Positions 5,971 through 11,838 of a DNA stretch of 11,838 nucleotides are shown here, piece after piece. The stretch spans positions 1 through 11,838 of the forward strand of contig DASUFI010000186.1 of NCBI GenBank assembly GCA_036274635.1. The letters run 5' to 3'. Source of the DNA: DASUFI01 sp036274635 (GTDB lineage Bacteria; Planctomycetota; B15-G4). The position numbers and the translations under genes are program-made. The notes below the pieces were generated by a model, which saw only the letters and a list, made by a program, of their open reading frames with translations, did no database searches and had not been told where the DNA came from. How positions within the stretch are numbered: position 1 is the stretch's first letter; the number at the start of each line of letters is the position of its first letter.

Positions 5971-7410
5971 ATGAAATTCCCGCGCACTCTCGCGCTGCTC
6001 GCGGCTGGCACGGCCGTGGTGCCCGCGGTCGCCGCGCACGTGGTCTCGAGCCACCGCGAGGCCCCGGCCATCACCGAGACGCCCAAGGTCGACGGCACCG
6101 ACTTCTACATGTTCCGCAGCTACGAGGCGGGCCGCGAGGGCTTCGTCACCCTCGTGGCCGACTACATCCCGCTGCAGGATCCCTACGGCGGCCCCAACTA
6201 CTTCCAGCTCGATCCCGACGCGCGCTACGAGATCCACGTCGACAACGACGGCGACGCGGAGGCCGACGTCAGCTTCAGGTTCCAGTTCCACAACGAGCTC
6301 CAGGACATCCAGCTGGCCATCGGGCCGCAGGGCGCGCAGAAGCAGATCTCCATCCCGCTGATCAACGTCGCGCCCATCGGCGCCGGGGACACCGCGGGCC
6401 TCAACGTGCGCGAGTCCTACACCCTGGACGTGATCAGGAAGCAGGGCAAGAAGACCGTGACCCTGCCCGTGCTCAATGCCCAGACGCAGGAGGCCGAGTT
6501 CAGCAAGCCGGTGGACGACATCGGCAGCAAGTCCATCCCGGACTACGCGGCCTACGCGGCCACGCACGTCTACGACATCGCGCTGCCCGGCAGCGAGGTG
6601 AACGGCCGCGTGTTCGTGGGGCAGCGCAAGGATCCCTTCGTGGTCAACCTGGGCGAGACCTTCGACCTGGTCAACCTCGATCCGCTGGGGGACCCGGCCG
6701 GCAAGGCCGACGACCTCGAGGACGCCAACGTGACCGCGCTGGTGCTGGAGATCCCGATCAGCTTCCTCGTGGACCAGGACCCGGTCATCGGCGGCTTCAC
6801 GACGGCCAGCCTGCCCAAGACGCGCGTGCTGTCGAAGAACCCCACCTTCGACGCGCCCGACAAGCAGAAGGGCAAGTATCTGCAGGTCTCGCGCCTCGGC
6901 AGCCCGCTGGTGAACGAGGTGGTCATCGGCCTGAAGGACAAGGACCGCTTCAACTCCAGCCTGCCCGAGGACGACGCGCAGTTCCTCGACTACGTGGACT
7001 ACCCCGCGCTGCCGGCGCTGCTCGAGGCGCTGTTCGGCGTGACGGCGCCCACGCAGTTCCCGCGCACGGACCTGGAGCAGGCCTTCCTCACCGGCGTCAC
7101 CGGCCTGAACCAGAACGGCGCGGTGGGCGAGATGCTGCGCCTCAACACGGCCACAGACGTGACGCCCGCCGCGCAGCAGAACCGTCTCGGCGTGCTGGGC
7201 GGCGACCTCGCCGGCTTCCCCAATGGCCGGCGCCCCGGTGACGACGTGGTGGACATCGAGCTGCGCGTGGCCATGGGCGTGCTGCTCGACCCGAGCGTCG
7301 CGCCGTCGGGCCAGCTGCCGTACACCGACGGCGCCTTCCTCGACGCGAGCTTTTTCGACCAGACCTTCCCGTACCTGCTCACACCGCTGCCGGGCTCGCC
7401 GCAGAACTGA
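5971..7410 (+). CDS. Secreted DUF4331 family protein
   Basis: A 479-residue exported protein. Residues 1-22 are a signal peptide (MKFPRTLALLAAGTAVVPAVAA). The mature protein opens with SSHREAP (26-32), followed by TDFYMFRS (43-50). This pair is the hallmark of DUF4331, a family of exported proteins of unknown biochemical function. Later segments such as VDNDGDAEADVSFRFQF, the acidic DLVNLDPLGDPAGKADDLED and LGSPLVNEVVIGLKDKDRFN also fit the family, and the length is typical. The start is set by the signal peptide; only a weak GGAA lies before it (about 5960). The upstream ECF-like promoter suggests control by the adjacent sigma/cupin module. Two hairpins follow the stop. Family assignment is secure. 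A protective or cofactor-binding role under oxidative stress is only a guess from the neighbours. Confidence 0.9.
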   Translation: MKFPRTLALLAAGTAVVPAVAAHVVSSHREAPAITETPKVDGTDFYMFRSYEAGREGFVTLVADYIPLQDPYGGPNYFQLDPDARYEIHVDNDGDAEADVSFRFQFHNELQDIQLAIGPQGAQKQISIPLINVAPIGAGDTAGLNVRESYTLDVIRKQGKKTVTLPVLNAQTQEAEFSKPVDDIGSKSIPDYAAYAATHVYDIALPGSEVNGRVFVGQRKDPFVVNLGETFDLVNLDPLGDPAGKADDLEDANVTALVLEIPISFLVDQDPVIGGFTTASLPKTRVLSKNPTFDAPDKQKGKYLQVSRLGSPLVNEVVIGLKDKDRFNSSLPEDDAQFLDYVDYPALPALLEALFGVTAPTQFPRTDLEQAFLTGVTGLNQNGAVGEMLRLNTATDVTPAAQQNRLGVLGGDLAGFPNGRRPGDDVVDIELRVAMGVLLDPSVAPSGQLPYTDGAFLDASFFDQTFPYLLTPLPGSPQN

Positions 7411-7426
7411 TCCTCCTCCCGAGTGG

Positions 7427-7500
7427 CCCGCCGCGCCCCGGACCTCCGGGACGCGGCGGGTCCGCGGCGGCCGTTCGGCATGGACGGCCGCCGCACCTTT
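7427..7500 (+). terminator. Double hairpin terminator-like region after the DUF4331 gene
   Basis: Two strong hairpins follow the stop at 7410. The first pairs CCCGCCGCG (7427-7435) with CGCGGCGGG (7452-7460) and continues inward, after one mismatch, as CCCGG/CCGGG (7437-7441 with 7446-7450). The second is a perfect 11-base-pair stem (7464-7474 with 7484-7494) followed by ACCTTTGTT, a weak T-rich tail. The second is the better terminator candidate. It would separate transcription of the DUF4331 gene from the DUF4198 gene. Confidence 0.68.
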
Positions 7501-7534
7501 GTTCCATGCTGCCGGGTCCCCGGAGGTTCGCGTG

Positions 7535-8461
7535 ATGCTGCGCCCGCTGCTGTCCCTGCTGCTGATCGCGGGCGCCGCGGCCGCGCACGACTTCTGGCTG
7601 CGTCCGGCCAGCTTCGCGCCCGCGGAGCAGACGCCGCTCGCGGTGCAGCTCCTGGTCGGGCAGGGCGGGGCCGGCGAGCCTGTGCCGCGCAACGACGCGC
7701 GGCTGCTGCGCTTCGCGCTGCTCGACGCCACCGGCGAGCGCCCGCTGGCGGGCCGCGACGGCGCCGACCCCGCCGGCCTCGTGCGCGTGCAGCGCGCCGG
7801 CGCGCAGTGGCTGGTCTTCACCGCCGCGCCCGCCTTCATCGAGCTGGAAGGCGCGAAGTTCGATGCCTACCTGCAGGAGGAGGGCCTCGACGCGATCGCG
7901 GCGCGGCGCTCCGAGCGCGGCGAGGCCGGCGCGCCGGCGCGCGAGATCTACCGCCGCTGCGCCAAGTCCCTGCTGCACGCGCACACCGCGTCCCAGCCCA
8001 ACGTCGCACCCGACGACGACCGCGCCGCGCTGCCGGTAGGGCTCCCGCTCGAGCTGCTGCCGCTGCGCGACCCGGCGGGCCTCGCGCCCGGAGCCGCCGG
8101 CGCGGACCTCACCGTGCGCCTGCTGTGGCAGGGCCAGCCGCTGCCGGGCGCGCTGGTGAAGGCCACGTTGCTGGCCGACCCGGCTCCGAAGCCCGCCGCC
8201 GACGCGCCCGCGGCCCTGCCCTTCGGCGCGCCCGCCGCCACCGGCCTGCGCGTGCGCACCGACGCCCGCGGCGACGCCGTGCTGCGCCTGCCGCGCGGCG
8301 GCGCGTGGTTCGTGGGCGCCGAGCACATGCTCGTGGCCGAGGGCGGCGTCGCGCTCGACAGCCTCTCCGCCGCGGATCCCGCGCGCGGGCGCGCGGCGCT
8401 GCCGCCCGCGGACTACGAGTCCTTCTGGGCCTCGCTCACCTTCGAGGTGCCGGCACGCTGA
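7535..8461 (+). CDS. Secreted DUF4198 family protein (NikM-like periplasmic domain)
   Basis: A 308-residue exported protein. Residues 1-17 (MLRPLLSLLLIAGAAAA) are a signal peptide, and the mature chain begins HDFWLRP, the signature opening of DUF4198. Other family marks are the segment FIELEGAKFDAYLQEEGLDAI and the R....R.AKSLLHAH motif in the middle. A second half (about residues 180-275) has an extracellular beta-sandwich look: LTVRLLWQGQPLPGALVKATL, then VRTDARGDAVLRLPRGGAWFVGAEH. The start ATG 7535 has GGAGG (7522-7526) 8 bases upstream; GTG 7532 directly before it is the alternative. The family was once annotated as a nickel-uptake region and is often linked to metal uptake, but no substrate can be read here and no transporter genes are adjacent. 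Upstream hairpins suggest transcription separate from the DUF4331 gene, though read-through is possible. Confidence 0.87.
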   Translation: MLRPLLSLLLIAGAAAAHDFWLRPASFAPAEQTPLAVQLLVGQGGAGEPVPRNDARLLRFALLDATGERPLAGRDGADPAGLVRVQRAGAQWLVFTAAPAFIELEGAKFDAYLQEEGLDAIAARRSERGEAGAPAREIYRRCAKSLLHAHTASQPNVAPDDDRAALPVGLPLELLPLRDPAGLAPGAAGADLTVRLLWQGQPLPGALVKATLLADPAPKPAADAPAALPFGAPAATGLRVRTDARGDAVLRLPRGGAWFVGAEHMLVAEGGVALDSLSAADPARGRAALPPADYESFWASLTFEVPAR

Positions 8462-8514
8462 GCGCGGCCGTGGGGGCGGGGGCGAGGCGCTCGCGCAGGC
8501 CTTTCTGCCGTCAC

Positions 8515-8539
8515 GTCCACGCGGCCGCGCGTCGTGGAC
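8515..8539 (+). other. Inverted repeat after the DUF4198 gene
   Basis: GTCCACG (8515-8521) and CGTGGAC (8533-8539) are perfectly complementary. An alternative nested pair, ACGCG/CGCGT (8519-8523 with 8528-8532), overlaps the first. No T-tract follows. It may end the DUF4198 transcript inefficiently or act as an operator; its function cannot be read from the sequence. Confidence 0.35.
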
Positions 8540-8552
8540 CGGCACTCCGGTG

Positions 8553-8558
8553 TAGGAT
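8553..8558 (+). promoter_or_regulatory. Possible -10 element of the seven-bladed propeller gene
   Basis: TAGGAT lies 27 bases before the TTG start, preceded by CGGTG. The same hexamer, in the context CGGTAGGAT, is the proposed -10 of carA on the other strand. No recognisable -35 hexamer lies 16-18 bases upstream, so this is weak. Confidence 0.25.
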
Positions 8559-8585
8559 TTCCACCCCCATCCGGAGCCTCTCCCC

Positions 8586-10256
8586 TTGATCCTCGAACTC
8601 CTGGCGCTGCTCGCGGCGTCGCCCCTCCAGATCGTGCCGCACCCGCCTGGCGTGACCACCCTCATGAGCGTGGCCAGCGACGGGACCATCTCCAACGGCA
8701 TCTCGATCAACTCGTCCGTCTCGGACGACGGCCGCTTCGTCACCTTCGAGTCGGATGGCTCGAATCTCGTGCCCGGCGACACCAACAACCACACCGATGT
8801 CTTCCTGCACGACCGGCTGCTCGGAACCACGACGCGCCTGAGTGTCACGGCGGACAACATGCAGGTGGCCAAGGGCGGCCGGCTGCCGGTGATCTCGGGC
8901 GACGGCACGAAGGTGGTGTTCATCAGCGACAGCCACGTCTTCGCGACAGGCGATACCAATGGCGCCTACGACGTCATCGTCCGCGACGTGGCGACCGGCA
9001 CGAACACCGTGGCCAGCGTGAACTCGGCCGGCAGCACGGGCGATCAGTCCTCGTTCATCGCGGCGCTCTCCGAGGACGGCCGCTTCGTCGCCTTCGCGAG
9101 CAGCGCCGACAACCTCGTGCCGGGCGACGACAACGGCCACCAGGACGTCTTCGTGCGCGACATGCAGCTGGGGGTGACCGAGCGCGTGAGCGTCGCGACC
9201 GACGGCACCCAAGGCAACGGCGACAGCTTCGACGTGGTCATCACGCCCGACGGCCGCTTCGTCGCGTTCAGCAGCGCCGCCACCAACTTCGCGCCCGGCG
9301 ACTTCTCCTTGCAGCTCGACGTCTTCGTGCACGACCGGCTGCTGGGCACCACGGAGTGCGTCAGCACCACGCCCGCTGGCCAGGTGGGCAACCAGGACTC
9401 CTTCTTCTCCAACATGACGCCCGATGGCCGCTACGTGACCTTCATGAGCCGCTCGAACAACCTGGTGCCGGGAGACGCCAACGGCGTCGGCGACGTGTTC
9501 CTGAAGGACCGCCTCACGGGCGCGATCGAGCTGATCAGCGTCGGCTGGCAGGGCCAGCCGGTCATCGAGGCCTCGGACTCGCCGGACATCTCGGCCGACG
9601 CGCGCTTCGTGGTCTTCGGCAGCGTCGCGGACAACCTCATCCCGCCGGGCTCGGGCGGCGTCGTGGACCACCACGAGGACCACGAGATCTTCCTTCGCGA
9701 CCGGCTGCTGGGCACGACCAAACAGCTGAGCCTCACGCCCGACGGCAAGCAGGCCGACCTCGGCTCGATCACCGCGTTCATCACGCCCGACGGCTCGGTC
9801 GTCTCGTGGGAGACCTACGCCTCGAACATCGCCATCGACGCGACGGACACGAACGGCGTCACGGACGTCGTCGTGCGCGACCTCTCGCCGTGGACGGACA
9901 TGGGCGGCGGCCTGGCCGGTGTGCACGGCGTGCCGACCCTGGCCGGCCACGGGCTGCTGGTCCCCTTCACGGACGCCGAGCTGGACCTTGCGGGCGCCGC
10001 GTCCTTCGCGCCGACGCTGCTGGTCGTGGCGCTCCAGGGCTCGCAGGTGCCCTTCAAGGGCGGCGTCCTGGTGGCCTTCCCCTTCGTGGCGCAGCTCCCG
10101 GTGGTGCCGGACGCCGCGGGCGCGCTGGCGCTGCCGGTCGTCTGGCCGGACGGCGTGTCCGCCGGCACGACGATCTGGTTCCAAGCGCTGCTGCAGGACG
10201 CCGCCGCCGTGCAGGTCGTGGCCATCTCCACCACGCTGGCAGCCGTCACGCCCTGA
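8586..10256 (+). CDS. Secreted seven-bladed beta-propeller (TolB/PD40-like repeats) with C-terminal module
   Basis: A 556-residue protein of unknown function. TTG start, with GGAG (8573-8576) 9 bases upstream. The N-terminus ILELLALLAASPLQ is a short hydrophobic, signal-like segment without the usual basic residues. Seven repeats follow, each with [ST]xDGRFVxF, then NLVPGD.NG..DVF.RD, then GTT..LS. The xDG turns start at residues 46, 104, 162, 220, 278, 336 and 400, so the spacing is exactly 58 residues five times, then 64. This fits one closed seven-bladed propeller of the WD40-like PD40/TolB kind. Five blades carry a DxNxxxD loop, a possible calcium site. Residues about 433-556 are a module shared with the protein at 1673-4384 (SPW.D.G..LAG, then PFKGGVLV, then IWFQ). 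No catalytic residues are evident. A surface-binding role is inferred. Confidence 0.87.
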   Translation: MILELLALLAASPLQIVPHPPGVTTLMSVASDGTISNGISINSSVSDDGRFVTFESDGSNLVPGDTNNHTDVFLHDRLLGTTTRLSVTADNMQVAKGGRLPVISGDGTKVVFISDSHVFATGDTNGAYDVIVRDVATGTNTVASVNSAGSTGDQSSFIAALSEDGRFVAFASSADNLVPGDDNGHQDVFVRDMQLGVTERVSVATDGTQGNGDSFDVVITPDGRFVAFSSAATNFAPGDFSLQLDVFVHDRLLGTTECVSTTPAGQVGNQDSFFSNMTPDGRYVTFMSRSNNLVPGDANGVGDVFLKDRLTGAIELISVGWQGQPVIEASDSPDISADARFVVFGSVADNLIPPGSGGVVDHHEDHEIFLRDRLLGTTKQLSLTPDGKQADLGSITAFITPDGSVVSWETYASNIAIDATDTNGVTDVVVRDLSPWTDMGGGLAGVHGVPTLAGHGLLVPFTDAELDLAGAASFAPTLLVVALQGSQVPFKGGVLVAFPFVAQLPVVPDAAGALALPVVWPDGVSAGTTIWFQALLQDAAAVQVVAISTTLAAVTP

Positions 10257-10346
10257 TCCCTGCGAACACTCTGCAGCCCGGGGACCGCAGCGAGGCTGCG
10301 AAGCGGCTTCGCTGGGATACCCCGCCCGCGAAGCCGTTCGCAGGGA
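10257..10346. terminator. Large inverted-repeat structure between convergent genes
   Basis: A perfect 11-base-pair arm, TCCCTGCGAAC (10257-10267) with GTTCGCAGGGA (10336-10346), starts directly after one stop codon and ends 7 bases before the other. Inside are CGGGG/CCCCG and then CAGCGAGGC/GCTTCGCTG (one G.U pair) around a 9-base loop. The whole forms one long interrupted hairpin readable from either strand. There is no T-tract, so it may be a bidirectional transcript end or an RNA 3'-end stabiliser rather than a classical intrinsic terminator. Confidence 0.6.
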
Positions 10347-10352
10347 GAGTCG

Positions 10353-11513
10353 TCAGCGCGATGGGCCGGCAACCCCGCGCGACTTCTCCACCAGCTCGCG
10401 GAAGCGCTTGAACAGGTAGAAGGCGTCGCGCGGCCCGGGCGCGGCCTCGGGGTGGTACTGCACCGTGAACAGCGGCAGGTCCTTGTGGCGCAGGCCCTCG
10501 ACCGTGCGGTCGTTGAGGTTCTCGTGCGTGATCTCGACCTTGCCGAGGTCCAGCGTCGTGGGATCGACCATGTAGCTGTGATTCTGGCTGGTGATCTCGG
10601 TCTTGCCGGTGGTGAGGTCGATGACGGGCTGGTTGGCGCCGTGGTGGCCGAACTTCATCTTGACCGTCTTGCCGCCGAGCGCGAGGCCCACGAGCTGGTG
10701 CCCGAGGCAGATGCCGAAGGTGGGCAGGGCGCGCTTGGTGAGCGTGCGGATGGTCTCGATGGCGTAGCCGATGGGCTCGGGGTCGCCCGGCCCGTTGCTG
10801 AGGAACAGGCAGTCGGGCGCGAACTCGATGATCTGCGCGGCGGTGGTGGTGCCGGGGAAGACGGTGACGTCGAAGCCCGTGGCGCGCAGGCCGCGCAGCA
10901 TGTTGCGCTTGATGCCGAAGTCCAGCACCGCGAGGCGCGGCCGCTTGCCCTCGGTGTCCGGGAGCTGCGGCAGGAACGGGCCCGAGAGGCCCTCGTTCCA
11001 CGCGAAGGGCTTCTCGCAGGTGACGTCCTTGACCACGTCGAGACCGTTGAGGCCCGGCCAGGCGCGCACCTTCGCGAGCAGCGAGGCCGGGTCGAGGTCC
11101 GTGCTGCTGACGATGGCGCGCTGGCTGCCGGCCTGCCGCACCTTGAGCACGATGGCGCGCGTGTCCACGCCCGCCACTCCGACGATGCCGCGCGCCGCGA
11201 GCCAGCTGGAGAGGTCGGAGGTGGCGCGCTGGTTGCTGACCACCGGCGAAAGCTCCTTGATCACGAAGCCCGCGAGGTAGCAGCCGCGCGACTCCATGTC
11301 CGGCTCGTTGATGCCGTAGTTGCCGATGAGCGGGTAGGTCATCACCACGATCTGCCCCTTGTACGAGGGATCCGTGACGACCTCCTCGTAGCCGGACAGC
11401 GCGGTGTTGAAGACCACCTCGCCGCAGCTCTCGCCGTGGAAGCCGAAGTGCGTGCCGCGCCAGACGTCGCCGTCCTCGAAGACCAGCAGGCAGGGGGCGG
11501 GGCGGTGGGGCAT
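10353..11513 (-). CDS. carA: Carbamoyl-phosphate synthase small (glutaminase) subunit
   Basis: The 386-residue glutamine amidotransferase subunit releases ammonia from glutamine and passes it to CarB, which makes carbamoyl phosphate for pyrimidine and arginine synthesis in the cytoplasm. The N-terminal CarA domain is clear: FEDGDVWRGTHFG, FNTALSGYEEVVTDPSY, then PLIGNYGIN. The class I glutaminase domain starts near residue 190. It holds the catalytic triad: C269 in FGICLGHQ, and H353 and E355 in QYHPEAAPGP. FLSNGPGDP (237-245) and the SQNHSYMV motif (309-316) are also intact. Length is normal for the family (about 380). ATG 11513 has GGAG (complement of 11523-11526) 9 bases upstream and a sigma-70-like promoter. 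carB is not downstream: the gene ends against the convergent propeller gene, so carB must lie elsewhere. Very secure call. Confidence 0.98.
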   Translation of the reverse strand: MPHRPAPCLLVFEDGDVWRGTHFGFHGESCGEVVFNTALSGYEEVVTDPSYKGQIVVMTYPLIGNYGINEPDMESRGCYLAGFVIKELSPVVSNQRATSDLSSWLAARGIVGVAGVDTRAIVLKVRQAGSQRAIVSSTDLDPASLLAKVRAWPGLNGLDVVKDVTCEKPFAWNEGLSGPFLPQLPDTEGKRPRLAVLDFGIKRNMLRGLRATGFDVTVFPGTTTAAQIIEFAPDCLFLSNGPGDPEPIGYAIETIRTLTKRALPTFGICLGHQLVGLALGGKTVKMKFGHHGANQPVIDLTTGKTEITSQNHSYMVDPTTLDLGKVEITHENLNDRTVEGLRHKDLPLFTVQYHPEAAPGPRDAFYLFKRFRELVEKSRGVAGPSR

Positions 11514-11557
11514 GGGCGGGGACTCCGGTTCGCGGCGTGCGGCCGCAATTCCGGCAC

Positions 11558-11586
11558 ATCCTACCGAGGCACCGTCCCGCCGCCAA
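11558..11586 (-). promoter_or_regulatory. Sigma-70-like promoter of carA
   Basis: On the minus strand TTGGCG (11586-11581), a 17-base spacer and TAGGAT (11563-11558) form a good housekeeping-type promoter, with transcription expected to start near 11551, roughly 38 bases before the carA ATG. It lies wholly in the gap after the upstream gene stops at 11611. An imperfect inverted repeat around 11589-11610 may end the upstream transcript. Confidence 0.6.
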
Positions 11587-11610
11587 TCCGCTGGCGGGCG
11601 CGCCGCAGCG

Positions 11611-11838
11611 TCAGTCCTCGATGTCGCCCGTCGCGTAGACCTTCACGTCGTGCTTCCTGCCGCCGCTGTTGACCTGCACCTCGAAGTACGACACCTGCAC
11701 GGCCTCGGCCTTGTCCACGGTGGCGCCGGGGAAGTCGTGCTTCAGCGCCGCCTGCACCGCCGCGGGCAGCGTGTCCACGGGCAGCTCGCGCTCGAGCTCC
11801 ATGACGTGGCCGCCGTCGGAGAGCGTGGCGGACTGCCC
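11611..11838 (-). CDS. PepSY-like (DUF2874-type) domain protein, C-terminal part (5' end outside window)
   Basis: The reading frame stays open to the right edge, giving 75 visible residues, so the ATG at 11802 is probably internal. The visible part has the PepSY-like pattern LPAAVQAALKHDFPGATVDKAE, then a strand pair (YFEVQVNSGGRKHDVKVYATG) ending in D-I-E-D. Such domains occur in small exported proteins and often come in tandem; the residues before the ATG (ATLSDGGHVMELERELP) could be the end of a preceding copy. Their molecular role is poorly known; inhibition of proteases or sensing has been proposed for PepSY relatives. It lies in the same direction as carA, but carA has its own promoter, so co-transcription is not required. 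Confidence 0.72.
   Translation of the reverse strand, partial: GQSATLSDGGHVMELERELPVDTLPAAVQAALKHDFPGATVDKAEAVQVSYFEVQVNSGGRKHDVKVYATGDIED

Noticed and set aside
5953..7839. A 628-codon minus-strand frame over the DUF4331 and DUF4198 genes
   Set aside because: The plus-strand proteins have signal peptides and recognisable families; the antisense product is compositionally biased with no motif.
8511..10184. A 557-codon minus-strand frame over the seven-bladed propeller gene
   Set aside because: It mirrors the regular repeats of the real gene (repeated DEDV/VHD-like pieces) and has no start signal or domain.
8534..10411. A 625-codon plus-strand frame in another phase over the seven-bladed propeller gene
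   Set aside because: Arg/Gly/Ala-rich shadow that runs past the true stop and into the convergent carA gene.
10452..11672. A 406-codon plus-strand frame opposite carA
   Set aside because: carA is unmistakable on the minus strand with all catalytic residues; the other frame is Val/Ala/Arg-rich shadow sequence.
1..11838. CRISPR array, insertion sequence, transposase or phage genes
   Set aside because: No regularly spaced direct repeats, no transposase or integrase motif and no terminal inverted repeats around a coding unit were seen.

Overview
The window is very GC-rich and densely coding, with strong third-position G/C bias. It carries large secreted beta-propeller proteins, several extracytoplasmic-function (ECF) sigma systems and a free-standing carA. 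The two big secreted proteins share a C-terminal domain of a kind I associate with uncultured Planctomycetota, so a planctomycete-like bacterium is my best guess. No marker gene here proves it.

Layout. Bases 2-343 hold the 3' end of an ECF sigma factor gene, coupled by an ATGA overlap to a membrane-anchored FecR-domain protein (340-1329). A 343-base leader region follows, rich in possible RNA hairpins (1363-1483). It precedes a 903-residue secreted protein with 14 repeats, best read as two seven-bladed propellers (1673-4384), which ends at a textbook intrinsic terminator (4416-4458).

Bases 4469-5764 are a second, complete ECF module: a sigma factor coupled by another ATGA overlap to a soluble zinc-finger plus cupin anti-sigma factor of the ChrR type. 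A hairpin-rich intergenic element (5779-5878) separates it from a secreted DUF4331 protein (5971-7410). Hairpins follow, then a secreted DUF4198 protein (7535-8461) and a secreted seven-bladed propeller with an almost exact 58-residue repeat (8586-10256).

A large inverted repeat (10257-10346) separates that last gene from the convergent carA (10353-11513, minus strand). Upstream of carA, also on the minus strand, is the 3' end of a PepSY-like gene that runs off the right edge.

How the genes may work together. The clearest regulatory circuit is the ChrR-type module. Matching promoter-like sequences (ATCC, 18-19 bases, TAA) lie before both the sigma gene and the DUF4331 gene. The DUF4331 copy differs at two of eleven specified positions from the consensus I recall for the Rhodobacter RpoE/ChrR singlet-oxygen response. 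This suggests an autoregulated stress switch whose nearest target is a secreted DUF4331 protein. The two propeller proteins are linked by their shared C-terminal module, possibly a sorting or attachment domain. carA and the PepSY-like gene look unrelated to the rest.
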